Source of the DNA: Phycisphaeraceae bacterium
Lineage (GTDB): Bacteria > Planctomycetota > Phycisphaerae > Phycisphaerales > SM1A02
Reading direction: 5' to 3'
Assembly: GCA_019636735.1 (NCBI GenBank)
Contig: JAHBWY010000007.1
Span: 124,001-188,000, forward strand
DNA length: 64,000 bases
Shown here piece after piece: positions 7,831 to 16,979 of this stretch. Numbering within the stretch: the stretch's first letter is position 1; every line of letters starts with the position of its first letter. A program made the position numbers and the translations under genes. The notes under the pieces were generated by a model that was not told the origin of the DNA, did not search any database, and saw nothing but the letters and a program-made list of their open reading frames with translations.

Positions 7831-8931
7831 AATCAAGCATTGCTTTCGGTCGCCGCGCTCACCTCGCTGGCTGTGTTGTCGACTGCTGTCGCGCAGGCTC
7901 CCGCGGAGCGCCCCGCCCCGCCGCCCGTGACACTCTCCGTGGGAGATCCGGCGCCGGCCTTTGCGCCTGAGGTGTGGGTGAAGGGCGAAGCCTTCGACTC
8001 CTTTGCCGAAGGGAAGGTCCATGTCGTTGAGTTCTGGGCGACCTGGTGCGGTCCGTGCATCGCCGCGATGCCGCACCTGACCGAGCTCCAGAAGAAGTAC
8101 CCCGAGGTCGTCATCGTCGGCATTGCAGCGAGTGAGTCGAGGCCGAAGGAGGGCGCTCCCGATGAGCGTCTGCCATACCTTCGGGGTTTCGTGCGCGGCA
8201 AGGGCGATGTCATCGGCTATCGCGTCGCGTACGCATCCGATCGAACCCTGTGGAACGATTGGATGGCAGCCGCAGGGCGAACGGGAATTCCCTCGTCGTT
8301 CATCGTGGGGCGCGACGGGAACATCGAGTGGATGGGTCATCCGATGGCGATGGACAAGCCGCTCGAACAGGTCGTCTCCGGCTCATGGAATCGCGATGCC
8401 GAGGCAGCGAAGTCTCGCAAGGATGCGCTCATCCGCCGCAAGAACGCGGAGATCGCTCCGAAGGTGGCAGCCGCGATGGCGGCATCCAACTGGGACGAGG
8501 CTCTCTCGCTCTATGACCAGATGCTGGCCGAGGTGCCCGACCACGCGCCGACGATGGTCAATCGCTTCAAGCTGCTCGCCGGCAAGGCAGGCCGCTCGGC
8601 TGAAGCCTCGCAGTACGGTGCCACGCTCCTCGCCACGCTCGCCAACGACCCAATGTCGCTCAACGAGGTGGCGTGGTTCATTGTTGATGATGGATCAGTC
8701 GGCACACGCGATCTCGATCTCGCTCACCGGCTGGCTGAGCGCGGCAACGAGGTCAGCGAGGGGAAGAACCCCGCCATCCTCGACACGCTCGCGCGAATCT
8801 GGTGGGACAAGGGCGACAAGGCCAAGGCGGTCGAGATTCAGACGATGGCCGTCGGAGCGCTGAGCCCCTCTGACCAGACGATCATGGCAAGGGAGATCCG
8901 CGCCACGCTCAAGCGATATCAGGGGCAGTGA
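7828..8931 (+). CDS. Secreted TlpA-like thioredoxin-fold protein with TPR-like tail
   Basis: 367 residues. A signal peptide (about 1-22, ending AVAQA) precedes a thioredoxin domain of the TlpA/ResA type: VGDPAPAFAPEVWV, HVVEFWATWCGPCIAAMPHL with the CxxC at Cys74 and Cys77, and the cis-proline loop GIPSSFIVGRDG. Such proteins reduce or exchange disulfides outside the cytoplasm, for example in cytochrome c maturation. The C-terminal ~170 residues are helical with TPR-like spacing (NWDEALSLYDQML, then a pair around NEVAWFIVDD and LDTLARIWWDKGDKAKA), a combination often annotated in planctomycetes as redoxin plus TPR. The start at 7828 is fixed by the signal peptide and the Shine-Dalgarno sequence. 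Confidence 0.88.
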   Translation: MNQALLSVAALTSLAVLSTAVAQAPAERPAPPPVTLSVGDPAPAFAPEVWVKGEAFDSFAEGKVHVVEFWATWCGPCIAAMPHLTELQKKYPEVVIVGIAASESRPKEGAPDERLPYLRGFVRGKGDVIGYRVAYASDRTLWNDWMAAAGRTGIPSSFIVGRDGNIEWMGHPMAMDKPLEQVVSGSWNRDAEAAKSRKDALIRRKNAEIAPKVAAAMAASNWDEALSLYDQMLAEVPDHAPTMVNRFKLLAGKAGRSAEASQYGATLLATLANDPMSLNEVAWFIVDDGSVGTRDLDLAHRLAERGNEVSEGKNPAILDTLARIWWDKGDKAKAVEIQTMAVGALSPSDQTIMAREIRATLKRYQGQ

Positions 8932-9034
8932 TCGGCACGAAGTGAGCCGAGTGCTGTGACGGGTTCTTGAGCCGTGGGGCGTGTTCCGGCCGGCGAGGCG
9001 TGACTTCCGCCCCGCCGTGGTCGCCCTGCCGCGA

Positions 9035-10117
9035 TCAAGAGTGACGGACCTCGACCTCCTGACCGGCTCGACTCGATCGCTCGATCGCGTCGAGAATCGC
9101 CTGCACGGCGCGACCTTGCCCGGCGGTGGCTGCCGGCGCGCTCTCCTCCTCGATCATGCGAGCGAATGATCGGATCTGCGCCTCGAAGGAGCGGTCGAGC
9201 GCGCGGGTGCCATCGACCTCAAGCGGGCGATCGACGAGTGTGCGCCCCGACTCACCCGCAAGGACCACCTTGTTGCCCAGCAGTGTGAAACAGCAGCCCG
9301 CCTTGTCACCGAAGAGCGCGACTCCCCCGGGAAGCTCGCCATCAGGAATGTTCGCAGCCCAGGTGACATTCACCTCGAGGGTCATGCCGCCTCGACAGCG
9401 CACGAGCGCCGTCGCATGGTCTTCGACATCGAAGACACCATCGAACTGAGGGGGCCCTGCCCACATCTCCTCATAGACATAGTCGCGCATGCGCGGGCCA
9501 AAGTTCGCATAGAGAACGCCGCTCGCCCGCTCCGCCACCGGGAAGCCGCAGAGCCAGAGGGCCTGGTCGATGACATGCACACCGAGATCGATCAACGGTC
9601 CGCCGCCCGAACGAGCGCGGGTGGTAAACCAGCCGCCAAGGCCTGGAATGCCGCGGCGCCGGTACATGCTCACCTTGGCGTGATAGATGCGTCCAAGTTC
9701 ACCTGAGTCGATGGCTTCGCGGACCGCGCGCGGCGCCGGAGCAAATCGATAGACGAACCCCATCTGAAGCTTGACCTTCGACTTCTCAAGCGCCGCAACG
9801 ATCTGATCGCACTCCGAGAGAGTGGTCGCCATGGGCTTCTCAAGCAGCACATGACGCCCTGCCTCGATGGCACGGATCGCGATCTCGCAGTGTGAGTCAT
9901 TCGGCGTCGCGATGACCACGCCATGAATGCGATCATCTTGAAGAAGGTCGTCGAGGCCCTTCGTGGCCCGGGCGCCCGGGACCTGCCCGGCCAGCCGCTT
10001 CGCCCGATCGAGCTGGAGATCCCAGACACCGCCCACCGACACGCCAGCCCGCTTGGCGGCCAGTGCATGCACGGTTCCGATCGATCCTGCGCCAACGATG
10101 CCGAGTGAAATGGCCAT
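9035..10117 (-). CDS. Gfo/Idh/MocA family NAD(P)-dependent oxidoreductase
   Basis: 360 residues. The N-terminal Rossmann domain starts GIVGAGSIGTVHA; the family's EKP motif is at 93-95 and the catalytic-type DxxxHxxD stretch (LIDLGVHVIDQAL) places Asp177 and His181 as expected. Members oxidise or reduce sugars, inositols and related polyols; the substrate here cannot be read from sequence. A Shine-Dalgarno AGGAA lies before the ATG, and a minus-strand TACGCT box at 10144-10139 is a likely -10. It is divergent from the flavoprotein gene at 10165, and the two promoters share about 45 bp. Confidence 0.9.
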   Translation of the reverse strand: MAISLGIVGAGSIGTVHALAAKRAGVSVGGVWDLQLDRAKRLAGQVPGARATKGLDDLLQDDRIHGVVIATPNDSHCEIAIRAIEAGRHVLLEKPMATTLSECDQIVAALEKSKVKLQMGFVYRFAPAPRAVREAIDSGELGRIYHAKVSMYRRRGIPGLGGWFTTRARSGGGPLIDLGVHVIDQALWLCGFPVAERASGVLYANFGPRMRDYVYEEMWAGPPQFDGVFDVEDHATALVRCRGGMTLEVNVTWAANIPDGELPGGVALFGDKAGCCFTLLGNKVVLAGESGRTLVDRPLEVDGTRALDRSFEAQIRSFARMIEEESAPAATAGQGRAVQAILDAIERSSRAGQEVEVRHS

Positions 10118-10152
10118 GCGTCGTTCCTGGGACCGGGGAGCGTAGCGAGAGG

Positions 10153-10167
10153 TACGCTTCCGCCGTG
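10153..10167 (+). promoter_or_regulatory. Leaderless-type promoter with GTG start of the flavoprotein gene
   Basis: TACGCT at 10153-10158 ends 6 nt before GTG 10165. The protein's dinucleotide-binding motif begins only 14 residues into this reading, which supports the GTG as start. Confidence 0.5.
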
Positions 10168-11514
10168 ATCGCTCCTCATGGCCACGCGAAGGCGCCGCCT
10201 CGCCGAGTCATCGTCATTGGCGCAGGCATCGTGGGTCTCTCCTGCGCATGGTGGCTGCGGCGCGAAGGGGTGGAGGTCACCGTGCTCGACCGGGATGACC
10301 CGGATGAAAGCGCGAGCGCCGGGAATGCGGGCCTTCTCTCGATCGGCCACTATCCGATCAACCGACCGGGTGTGGCGTGGAAGGGTCTTCGCTGGATGGC
10401 CAGTCGCCGCAGCCCGCTCTACATTCGGCCCACCGTCGATCGGTCGGTGCTCTCATGGCTCTGGTCCTTCCATCGCCACTGTAACGCGGCGTGGTGCGAC
10501 CGATGCCTCGCGGCGCTCTGTGCGCTCGGCTTCCCGGCGCTTGAAGCGTTCGAGGCGATCATGGCCGATGCGGCCATCGAGTGCGACTACGCCCGTGATG
10601 GGTGGCTTGATGTGGCTCTCACGCCCGCAGGCCTGCGACAGGCCGAGTCCGACGCGCGCGTCGTCGAGCGCTTCGGCTACACCTGCGAGGTGCTCGAAGG
10701 CGCTGCCCTTCGCGCGAAGCATCCGATCTTCCGAGATGAGGTGGCCGGCGCGGTGCTCAATTGCGACAGTGCGCGGATTCACCCGGGGCGCTTCATCGAA
10801 GGGCTCATGGCGGCCCTGCGCAGGGGAGGGTGCACTGTGCGAATTGACGCCGCCGTCGAATCGCTGCTTGCCACGCAATCCTTGGAGAGAGGCAACGACC
10901 TCACTTCGGTTCACGGTGTTCGACTCGTCGGCGGAGAGGTGATCGAGGCCGATGCAGTCATCGTCGCCGCAGGCGCATGGAGTGCAGCGCTCGTCGAGCC
11001 GATCGGCGTGCGCCTCCCGCTCATGGCCGCCCGCGGCTATCACCTTCACTTCGATCGCGTGCCCCAGGCGCCGGGCACGGGCTGCGTGCTCGGTGAGACG
11101 AAGGTGGCCGTGACACCAATGGGTGCATCGCTGCGACTCGCAGGCACGCTGGAGATCGGGCCAACCGGAAGGCCATGGATGCGCGAGCGGATTGATGCGA
11201 TCGTCGATGGCGCGGCTCGCTACATGCATGGCGTGCGGACTTGGAGTGAAGCCAGGGAATGGGCGGGCTATCGCCCCTGTCTGCCTGACGGCATGCCTGC
11301 GGTCGGCGCGGTGCCATGGGCGCGCGGCGTCATCATCGCCACTGGCCACGCCATGATGGGCATGACCCTTGGGCCGGTGAGCGGGCGCCTGGCAGCGGAT
11401 CTGCTGCTCGGTCGCTCGCCGTCGATCGATGTCTCGATGCTCGCTGCCGATCGCTTCGGTCGTCTCACGCCGCGCGCGGGCGCCCGCCGCGACGCATCCG
11501 CCAGCGCCCGCTGA
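10165..11514 (+). CDS. FAD-dependent D-amino-acid dehydrogenase-like oxidoreductase (DadA/DAO family)
   Basis: 449 residues from GTG 10165. The N-terminus holds the FAD-binding VIVIGAGIVGLSC (GxGxxG at 19-24) followed by an acidic strand end (VLDRDD). SAGNAGLLS is the typical DadA motif and the C-terminus closes with GVIIATGHAMMGMTLGPVSG, the FAD-contacting end of the family. DadA-type enzymes oxidatively deaminate D-amino acids or N-methyl amino acids and pass electrons to the respiratory chain. The 3' end overlaps the convergent hutF gene by 50 bp. The open frame upstream of the GTG (to 10063) covers the divergent oxidoreductase and has no family similarity. Confidence 0.85.
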   Translation: MIAPHGHAKAPPRRVIVIGAGIVGLSCAWWLRREGVEVTVLDRDDPDESASAGNAGLLSIGHYPINRPGVAWKGLRWMASRRSPLYIRPTVDRSVLSWLWSFHRHCNAAWCDRCLAALCALGFPALEAFEAIMADAAIECDYARDGWLDVALTPAGLRQAESDARVVERFGYTCEVLEGAALRAKHPIFRDEVAGAVLNCDSARIHPGRFIEGLMAALRRGGCTVRIDAAVESLLATQSLERGNDLTSVHGVRLVGGEVIEADAVIVAAGAWSAALVEPIGVRLPLMAARGYHLHFDRVPQAPGTGCVLGETKVAVTPMGASLRLAGTLEIGPTGRPWMRERIDAIVDGAARYMHGVRTWSEAREWAGYRPCLPDGMPAVGAVPWARGVIIATGHAMMGMTLGPVSGRLAADLLLGRSPSIDVSMLAADRFGRLTPRAGARRDASASAR

Positions 11515-12847
11515 CACAGGTTCCCGAGACGGCTTCCACGCCCGCTCCGAAGATGAGCGCCGCGGCCAGTGAGCCGGGGTCACTGGCCCGATCGGCGATC
11601 GACGGATGCTCGAGGTCGACCAGGCAGAAGTCGGCCCACGCGCCGGGCTCGATCGAGCCCGCCTGAATCCCGAGTGACTTCGCGCCGTGACGGGTGCCAA
11701 CCTGCATGAGGGCCGGCCCCGACTCACCGTGCTCATCGACCACCACGCCGCGCTGCCGTCGCGCGACGCGCTGCACATACTCGAGCCAGCGAAGCTCCTC
11801 AAAGGGGCAGAGCCGACTGTTGAGATCGGTGCCGATGGCGACGGTCGCCCCCGCGCGGCGCATCAGCGGCACATCCGCGATGCCGTCGCCAAGATTGCCC
11901 TCGGTGCTCGGACAGAGGCAGACCGTGGCGCCGGACGCCGCGAAGCGCTGCATATCCTCTGCCGCCGTGTGCGTGCAGTGGACGGCGGTGAAGGTGTGAT
12001 CCGGCTCGAGTTCATCGACCACCAACCGCATCGGCCGACGACCATGCGCCGCCTCGCAGACCTCGATCTCGCGGATGACCTCTTCGACATGCATGTGGAA
12101 GACCTGCCCCCGCGCCCGAGCGCCCTTGCGCAGCGCCACGATGGTGGACCACGGCACTGCACGAACGCTGTGGGCCACCACACCGAGCGACGCGTCGCGA
12201 TGCGCACCGAGTGCCGTCGCAAGCCGATCATGCTCGCGCCAGTATTCGTCGATACCGCGCGTTTCGAAGCGCCGCTGTCCGCCCTTGAGCGACTCACCGA
12301 TCGAGCCCGCCTCATACGCCGTGTGCAGCAGCACGAGTCGAATGCCCGCATCGATCGCTGCATGGATCACCGCATCGTCGAGGGCAAATCGCGCCTCGGG
12401 CCCCAGGTGACGCACATAGTGGAACTCGCCCACCGAGGTGTAGCCGCCGTCGAGCATCTCCTCGAAGGCGTCGCGACTCAGGTCATAGGCACTTTCCGGC
12501 GTCAGTCGTTCGACGAGCGCGTACATCGCCTCTCGCCACGAGAAGAAGTCGCCTGCTCCTGCCGGAAAGCTCTCGCCGCACCCTCGGAGCCCCCGCTGGA
12601 AGGCATGCGAGTGCGCGTTCACGAAGCCGGGCAGGAGCGCGCGTCCGCGCCACTCACGATGAGGTACGGCACCCGCGCGGGCGAGCCCCGCGTGAAAGTC
12701 GGATCGAGCGATGCTCTCGCGGTCGCTCGCGCCCTGACGCCACACCTGCGCGATGCTCCCGTCGGCGCCGATCGCGATGCGCACGCCGCGCTCGAACCTG
12801 CCATCGACCCACGCGAGGTCGGCTTCGATGATTTCCGCCCAAGTCAC
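11465..12847 (-). CDS. hutF: Formimidoylglutamate deiminase (HutF-like amidohydrolase)
   Basis: 460 residues from a GTG start. This is an amidohydrolase-superfamily protein with metal ligands in NAHSHAFQRG (His79, His81), a later His in FHMHVEE, a His in VHCTHT and the Asp in GTDLNSR. LLPGFVNAHSHAFQRGLRG, the SWREAMYAL helix, VVAHSVRAVP and CPSTEGNLGDGI are HutF hallmarks. HutF removes ammonia from N-formimidoylglutamate in histidine breakdown, giving N-formylglutamate. No other hut genes are in the window, so a related guanine-deaminase-like activity is possible. The start is set by a TACATT box 7 nt upstream; the longer frame to 13117 covers the divergent peptidase gene and is rejected. Confidence 0.8.
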   Translation of the reverse strand: MTWAEIIEADLAWVDGRFERGVRIAIGADGSIAQVWRQGASDRESIARSDFHAGLARAGAVPHREWRGRALLPGFVNAHSHAFQRGLRGCGESFPAGAGDFFSWREAMYALVERLTPESAYDLSRDAFEEMLDGGYTSVGEFHYVRHLGPEARFALDDAVIHAAIDAGIRLVLLHTAYEAGSIGESLKGGQRRFETRGIDEYWREHDRLATALGAHRDASLGVVAHSVRAVPWSTIVALRKGARARGQVFHMHVEEVIREIEVCEAAHGRRPMRLVVDELEPDHTFTAVHCTHTAAEDMQRFAASGATVCLCPSTEGNLGDGIADVPLMRRAGATVAIGTDLNSRLCPFEELRWLEYVQRVARRQRGVVVDEHGESGPALMQVGTRHGAKSLGIQAGSIEPGAWADFCLVDLEHPSIADRASDPGSLAAALIFGAGVEAVSGTCVSGRWRMRRGGRPRAA

Positions 12848-12894
12848 GCCCACGAATGTACGCGAAGCGGTGGCGGCGTAGTCTCCGGTCCATG
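12845..12894. promoter_or_regulatory. Divergent pair of leaderless-type promoters, hutF and S9 peptidase
   Basis: Minus strand: TACATT (12860-12855), 7 nt, GTG 12847. Plus strand: TAGTCT (12879-12884), 7 nt, ATG 12892. Start codons lie 44 bp apart with two back-to-back -10 boxes and no room for leaders or Shine-Dalgarno sites. Confidence 0.55.
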
Positions 12895-15018
12895 CCCAGA
12901 CGATCAAGCCGATTGGTTCAACCCGAGGATCTCCTCCGCCTCGTGACGGTGGCCGACCCCCGCTTCTCCGCCGACGGCCACTCAGTCGTCTTTGTTCGAA
13001 AGGGTTACGACGCCAAGGGAGCGCGAACCAGCGAGCTCTGGCTCGCGTCAACGAGAGGCGCTCAGCGGCAGCGACCTCTGACGACAGGGCCTCGCGACTC
13101 GACACCGCGCCCATCACCCGTGGATGACTCCCTTCTCTTCGTGCGATCGGCGACGAAGGAGGCTCCTCAGCTCGCCCTCCTGAAACTCCCGCCGGTGCGC
13201 GGGAAGGCTCGCCCGCAGGTTCGCACGCTGACGAGGCTGCCCGAGGGTTCTCTCGCGAGCGTCGAGTGGAGTCCCGACGGCCGCCATGTCGCCTTCAAGT
13301 GGCGCCAGACGATGACAGAGTTCACTGCGGCGGCGGCCAAGCGGCGCAAGGCGCTCGGTCATTCGACGCCGGCGCTCGTCGTCGATGATCCCTGGTATCG
13401 CCTCGATGGTGACGGTGTCTTCGGAACGGCCCGTTTCCGCCTCTTCGTGCTTGACCTCGGTCGCAACGGTGCCGCGCCTCGAGAAGTCTTCCGTTGCGAT
13501 CACCTCGACGACTTCTCGTTCGACTGGTCACCGGACAGTTCGACCATCGCCGTCGCGTGCAATCGTGACCCCCGGGCGCTCTTTCATCCGGAGCGCGCCG
13601 AGATCCTGCTGGTTGATCCTGCAGGGAAGCGATCGCCGCGCTCCATCGAGGGTTTGCCTGAAGGCCCCAAGGACTCACCGCGCTGGTCACCCGATGGCAC
13701 TCACCTCGCGTGGGCGGGCCGACGCGGTCGTAGCTCCATGTATGACACGGCCAATGTCGAACTCTGGACGGCGGCGATCGATGGCAGCGCTTCGCGCCCG
13801 AGGGCCGTTCGCCCGACTTCACTCACCGGCGCCAGCGACTTCTGCCTGATGTCGGGAACGCTCAGCGACACCGCCGATGCGAGCTTCGCGCCATGGTTTG
13901 CTTGGAGCCCGGATGGGCAATCACTGCTGATGCGCATCGGCTGGCACGGTGCCGGGCGCATTGCGAGCGTGAGTGCCAGTGGCGGCGAGGTCGTCCTGCA
14001 CACGGACGGTGGTGCCGAGCTTGCACCGGGCGCGTTTGCCGCGCGCGAGGGGCTGATTGTCGCCGTGCGCAGTGCACCGATGGAGCCACCCGAGATCGCC
14101 GTGGCCGAGGTGCATGGCCATCTCTTCGAGGTCGAGGTGCGCACCTCATTCAACTCCTCGTTCCGCCAGTCAAGAGCTCTCGTGACGCCACGCGAGGTCT
14201 GGGTGACGGCCGATGGACGCATACGGAGCGGTGCGCCGCGCTCGAAGGGGCGTCGCTCCGGCCACGCGGTGCACGCGTGGGTGATGCGTCCACCGCCGGG
14301 CGCACCGCGCCGAGGCGGTGCGGCCATTCTCCAAGTGCACGGAGGTCCACACGCCCAGTACGGCGTCAGCTTCTTCCACGAGTTTCAGGTTCTTGCCGCC
14401 GCGGGCTACACGGTGGTCTTCTCGAATCCGCGCGGCAGCAAGGGGTATGGCGCCCGCTTCTGTGGAGCGATCCGCGGCCGCTGGGGGACCGCCGACTGGA
14501 AGGATGTGCAGTCGGTCACGCGATTCATGGCCCGCCTGCCCGGCGTGAACCGAGCGCGACTCGCCATCATGGGTGGCAGTTATGGCGGCTACATGGCCAA
14601 CTGGGCGATCGCTCATTCAAAGGAGTATCGCGCCGCCATCACCGACCGTTGCGTGAGCGACCTCTCGAGCATGTGCGGAACGAGTGACTACCCCGAGGTG
14701 CCCGATCTCTACTGGCCGGGCGTGGCATGGGATCGACCGCAGGCGCTTCGACGCTCAAGCCCGATCACCTGTTTCAAGGGTGTCCGCACACCGACACTGA
14801 TCATTCACTCGGAAGGCGATCTGCGCTGCAACATCGAACAGGGCGAACAGGTCCACGCCGCGCTCGTCACCCAGGGCGTCCCCACACGCTTTGTCCGCTA
14901 TCCGCGTGAAACGAGCCACGGCATGAGCCGCTCCGGCCCTTCGGATCTGCGGATTCACCGACTCCGGCAGATTCTCCAGTGGTGGGATGAACATCTCGTC
15001 AAGTCTTCGACTCGATGA
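12892..15018 (+). CDS. S9 family peptidase (acylaminoacyl/dipeptidyl peptidase type)
   Basis: 708 residues. The N-terminal ~430 residues form a beta-propeller with repeated WSPDG-type blades (WSPDGRHVAF, WSPDSSTIAV, WSPDGTHLAW, WSPDGQSLLM). The C-terminal alpha/beta hydrolase domain has the triad Ser563 in GGSYGGY, Asp643 in HSEGDLRCN and His676 in TSHGMSR, plus the oxyanion-hole region VHGGPHAQYG. Prolyl-oligopeptidase-family enzymes trim short peptides. No signal peptide is evident, so it is probably cytoplasmic. It is transcribed divergently from the HutF-like gene, which might link it to amino-acid use. Confidence 0.92.
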   Translation: MPRRSSRLVQPEDLLRLVTVADPRFSADGHSVVFVRKGYDAKGARTSELWLASTRGAQRQRPLTTGPRDSTPRPSPVDDSLLFVRSATKEAPQLALLKLPPVRGKARPQVRTLTRLPEGSLASVEWSPDGRHVAFKWRQTMTEFTAAAAKRRKALGHSTPALVVDDPWYRLDGDGVFGTARFRLFVLDLGRNGAAPREVFRCDHLDDFSFDWSPDSSTIAVACNRDPRALFHPERAEILLVDPAGKRSPRSIEGLPEGPKDSPRWSPDGTHLAWAGRRGRSSMYDTANVELWTAAIDGSASRPRAVRPTSLTGASDFCLMSGTLSDTADASFAPWFAWSPDGQSLLMRIGWHGAGRIASVSASGGEVVLHTDGGAELAPGAFAAREGLIVAVRSAPMEPPEIAVAEVHGHLFEVEVRTSFNSSFRQSRALVTPREVWVTADGRIRSGAPRSKGRRSGHAVHAWVMRPPPGAPRRGGAAILQVHGGPHAQYGVSFFHEFQVLAAAGYTVVFSNPRGSKGYGARFCGAIRGRWGTADWKDVQSVTRFMARLPGVNRARLAIMGGSYGGYMANWAIAHSKEYRAAITDRCVSDLSSMCGTSDYPEVPDLYWPGVAWDRPQALRRSSPITCFKGVRTPTLIIHSEGDLRCNIEQGEQVHAALVTQGVPTRFVRYPRETSHGMSRSGPSDLRIHRLRQILQWWDEHLVKSSTR

Positions 15019-15044
15019 CGGCCCCGTCGCCCGGGCATCGAATC

Positions 15045-15060
15045 TAGGATGGATCACATG
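15045..15060 (+). promoter_or_regulatory. Leaderless-type promoter of folE, deciding between two ATGs
   Basis: TAGGAT at 15045-15050 ends 7 nt before ATG 15058. The in-frame ATG at 15049 lies inside the box, so 15058 is preferred. Confidence 0.5.
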
Positions 15061-15792
15061 GCGAAAGACCCGAGGTCCAAAGGCCGCAACTCCCGCACTG
15101 CGTCGACGCGACCTGCGTCGGGTCGGAACGGGAAGGCCCGCACCACTGCGGACCAGACCGCGGCCCGCGCAGAGAGCAACGACATGATCTGCTTCCCCGA
15201 GCCCGACTTCGCGAACACCACCACGCACGATGCCATGTCGCATGTGCGAGCACTGCTCGAGTACATCGGCGAGGATCCCGACCGCGAGGGGCTGCTCGAC
15301 ACTCCGAAGCGCGTCATCCGCGCCATGCACGAACACTTCCGCGGATACGGCATGGACCCCGCCGAGCCGCTGCGCAAGACCTTCAGCGAGGTCGAGGGCT
15401 ACGACGAGCTCGTCCTGCTGACGAACATCGAAGTGCACAGCCATTGCGAACACCACATGGTGCCCTTCGTCGGCCGTGCCCATGTCGGCTACATCCCCAA
15501 CGGCCGCGTGGTGGGCCTCTCGAAGCTCGCGCGTGTGGTCGAGATCTTCTCCAAGCGACTGCAAGTCCAGGAGAAGCTGACCGCGCAGATCGCGGGGACC
15601 ATCAAGGAAGTGCTCAAGCCGCACGGCGTGGGCGTCATTCTCCAGTGCCGACACTTCTGCATGTGCTATCGAGGCGTGCAGCAGCCCGGCGCAGTGACGA
15701 CCACCAGCAAGCTGCACGGCACCTTCCTGTCGAGCCCTGCCGCCCGCATGGAGTTCCTCACCCTCTGCGGCTTCAACAAGCCGCCGGAGTGA
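15058..15792 (+). CDS. folE: GTP cyclohydrolase I
   Basis: 244 residues. It converts GTP to dihydroneopterin triphosphate, the first step of folate and pterin synthesis. The core starts near EPDFANTTTHDAMSHVRALL and holds the zinc site: Cys and His of HSHCEHHMVPF and the distal Cys of HFCMCYRGV; GRVVGLSKLARVVE and TSKLHGTF are also family signatures. About 45 residues before the core are Lys/Arg/Ser/Thr-rich and look disordered; an extension here is common but not conserved. The neighbour across the convergent gap is a dihydropteridine-reductase-like SDR, which hints at a shared pterin role. Confidence 0.95.
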   Translation: MAKDPRSKGRNSRTASTRPASGRNGKARTTADQTAARAESNDMICFPEPDFANTTTHDAMSHVRALLEYIGEDPDREGLLDTPKRVIRAMHEHFRGYGMDPAEPLRKTFSEVEGYDELVLLTNIEVHSHCEHHMVPFVGRAHVGYIPNGRVVGLSKLARVVEIFSKRLQVQEKLTAQIAGTIKEVLKPHGVGVILQCRHFCMCYRGVQQPGAVTTTSKLHGTFLSSPAARMEFLTLCGFNKPPE

Positions 15793-15954
15793 GCCCGGCA
15801 TCGCCTTCGGCGTGGCCGATCGGTCTGGAGTCGCGGCGACCCGGCTCGTGATTGACGCGATCCGACCCCGGTGTTGCTTCGCTGAATGTTGTCAACGGAC
15901 CGTCGTGACCGTGATGCCGGAGCCGGAACTCACAGCTCACACGGCTCTCATGAC
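15793..15954. other. Convergent intergenic region, folE / SDR
   Basis: 162 bp without a convincing frame, RNA gene or strong hairpin. Confidence 0.5.
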
Positions 15955-16755
15955 TCACGCAGCGCCATAGACCGGCACGATCGCGCCGCTGGTGACGCGA
16001 TTGCGCGGCGAGGCGAGGGCCCGAATCACCGAGGCGACATCGTCAACGCTCGGCCACTTCGAGTGGTCGGCATCGGGCATGGCGCTTCGATTGCTCGGCG
16101 TGTCCATCATCGACGGTGCCACGGCATTGACGAGAATGCCCTCACTGAGAAGCTCGACTGCAAGCGATTGGGTCAGGCTGACCACGGCCGCCTTGCTCGC
16201 CGAATAGGCGGTCATGCCGCCCACCGGCTGAAGCGCCGGCCGAGCGGCGACATTCACAATCCAGCCACGCGGCATTCCGCCGCGTCCCGCATCGACCTCA
16301 CGGCGTGCCGCAGGTGCCGCATCGCTCGGCTCCGCGCCGCGATGCCGGCCGTCACCTCCGCCGTGAGAGCCGCTCGCCAACGGCGCGCTGCGGCGCATCG
16401 CGCGCACCGCCTCGCGACAGCAGAGATAGCAACTCACGGTGTTCATGCGCCACATCGCCTCGAAGTCGGCGAGCGAAGTCTCCGAAATCGGAGTCATGCC
16501 GAAGCCACCAGCGCAGTGAATCGATCCATCGAGTCGCTCGAGCGCTTCAAACGCTCGGCGAACCGAAGCCTCGTCACTGAGATCGACCTCGAACGAGCGC
16601 ACCGACGGCGGCAGGGCGTTCGCCTGCGGCTTGACTCGGTCGAGCACCGTGACGGTGGCGCCGCTCTGAACCAGAGACCGCGCCACGGCCGCACCGAGGG
16701 CGCCAGCACCGCCGGTGACCACGAGATGTCGACCACCCATGTTGCTCTCAGCCAT
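15955..16755 (-). CDS. SDR oxidoreductase resembling dihydropteridine reductase (QDPR)
   Basis: 266 residues. The N-terminal GGAGALGAAVARSL is a Rossmann TGxxxGxG variant, and YSASK is the catalytic YxxxK. The usual SDR serine 13 residues before Tyr is Ala (VNVAARPAL), as in mammalian QDPR, which works without that Ser. The C-terminal stretch DTPSNRSAMPDADHSKW closely tracks DTPMNRKSMPEADFSSW of mammalian QDPR, and CAGGFG matches its CVAGGW region. An Arg/Gly/Ala-rich insert of about 40 residues sits before the VNVAAR strand. QDPR recycles quinonoid dihydrobiopterin; here the substrate could be another pterin or quinone. ATG 16755 is chosen because a TACACT box lies 7 nt upstream. Confidence 0.75.
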   Translation of the reverse strand: MAESNMGGRHLVVTGGAGALGAAVARSLVQSGATVTVLDRVKPQANALPPSVRSFEVDLSDEASVRRAFEALERLDGSIHCAGGFGMTPISETSLADFEAMWRMNTVSCYLCCREAVRAMRRSAPLASGSHGGGDGRHRGAEPSDAAPAARREVDAGRGGMPRGWIVNVAARPALQPVGGMTAYSASKAAVVSLTQSLAVELLSEGILVNAVAPSMMDTPSNRSAMPDADHSKWPSVDDVASVIRALASPRNRVTSGAIVPVYGAA

Positions 16756-16768
16756 GCACGCGAGTGTA
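16753..16768 (-). promoter_or_regulatory. Leaderless-type promoter of the QDPR-like SDR
   Basis: Minus-strand TACACT (16768-16763) ends 7 nt before ATG 16755; no Shine-Dalgarno sequence is present. Confidence 0.5.
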
Positions 16769-16961
16769 CGGAGTCGCTTTCCGTGCATTCGCCACGCCAG
16801 AGCGAGGAGGGTGCCATGCGTCATCGACCACGCATGTCCTGAAGGCCGCAGGGTCGGGCGTTCGAAACAGCTCGGCGCGGCGTGCTCAACTCAGCATGCA
16901 CATCCGAATGCGACCCCTGCCGCGCCGAGTTCGCCTCTTCGATCATGTCTCCGTTCGCGGA

Positions 16962-16979
16962 TACCATGCCCGCCCCATG
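16962..16979 (+). promoter_or_regulatory. Leaderless-type promoter of glyS
   Basis: TACCAT at 16962-16967 ends 9 nt before ATG 16977. Confidence 0.4.

Noticed and set aside
15049-15060. folE start at ATG 15049
   Set aside because: This ATG lies within the TAGGAT box; the next ATG at 15058 has the 7-nt gap seen at other genes. The choice changes only three residues.
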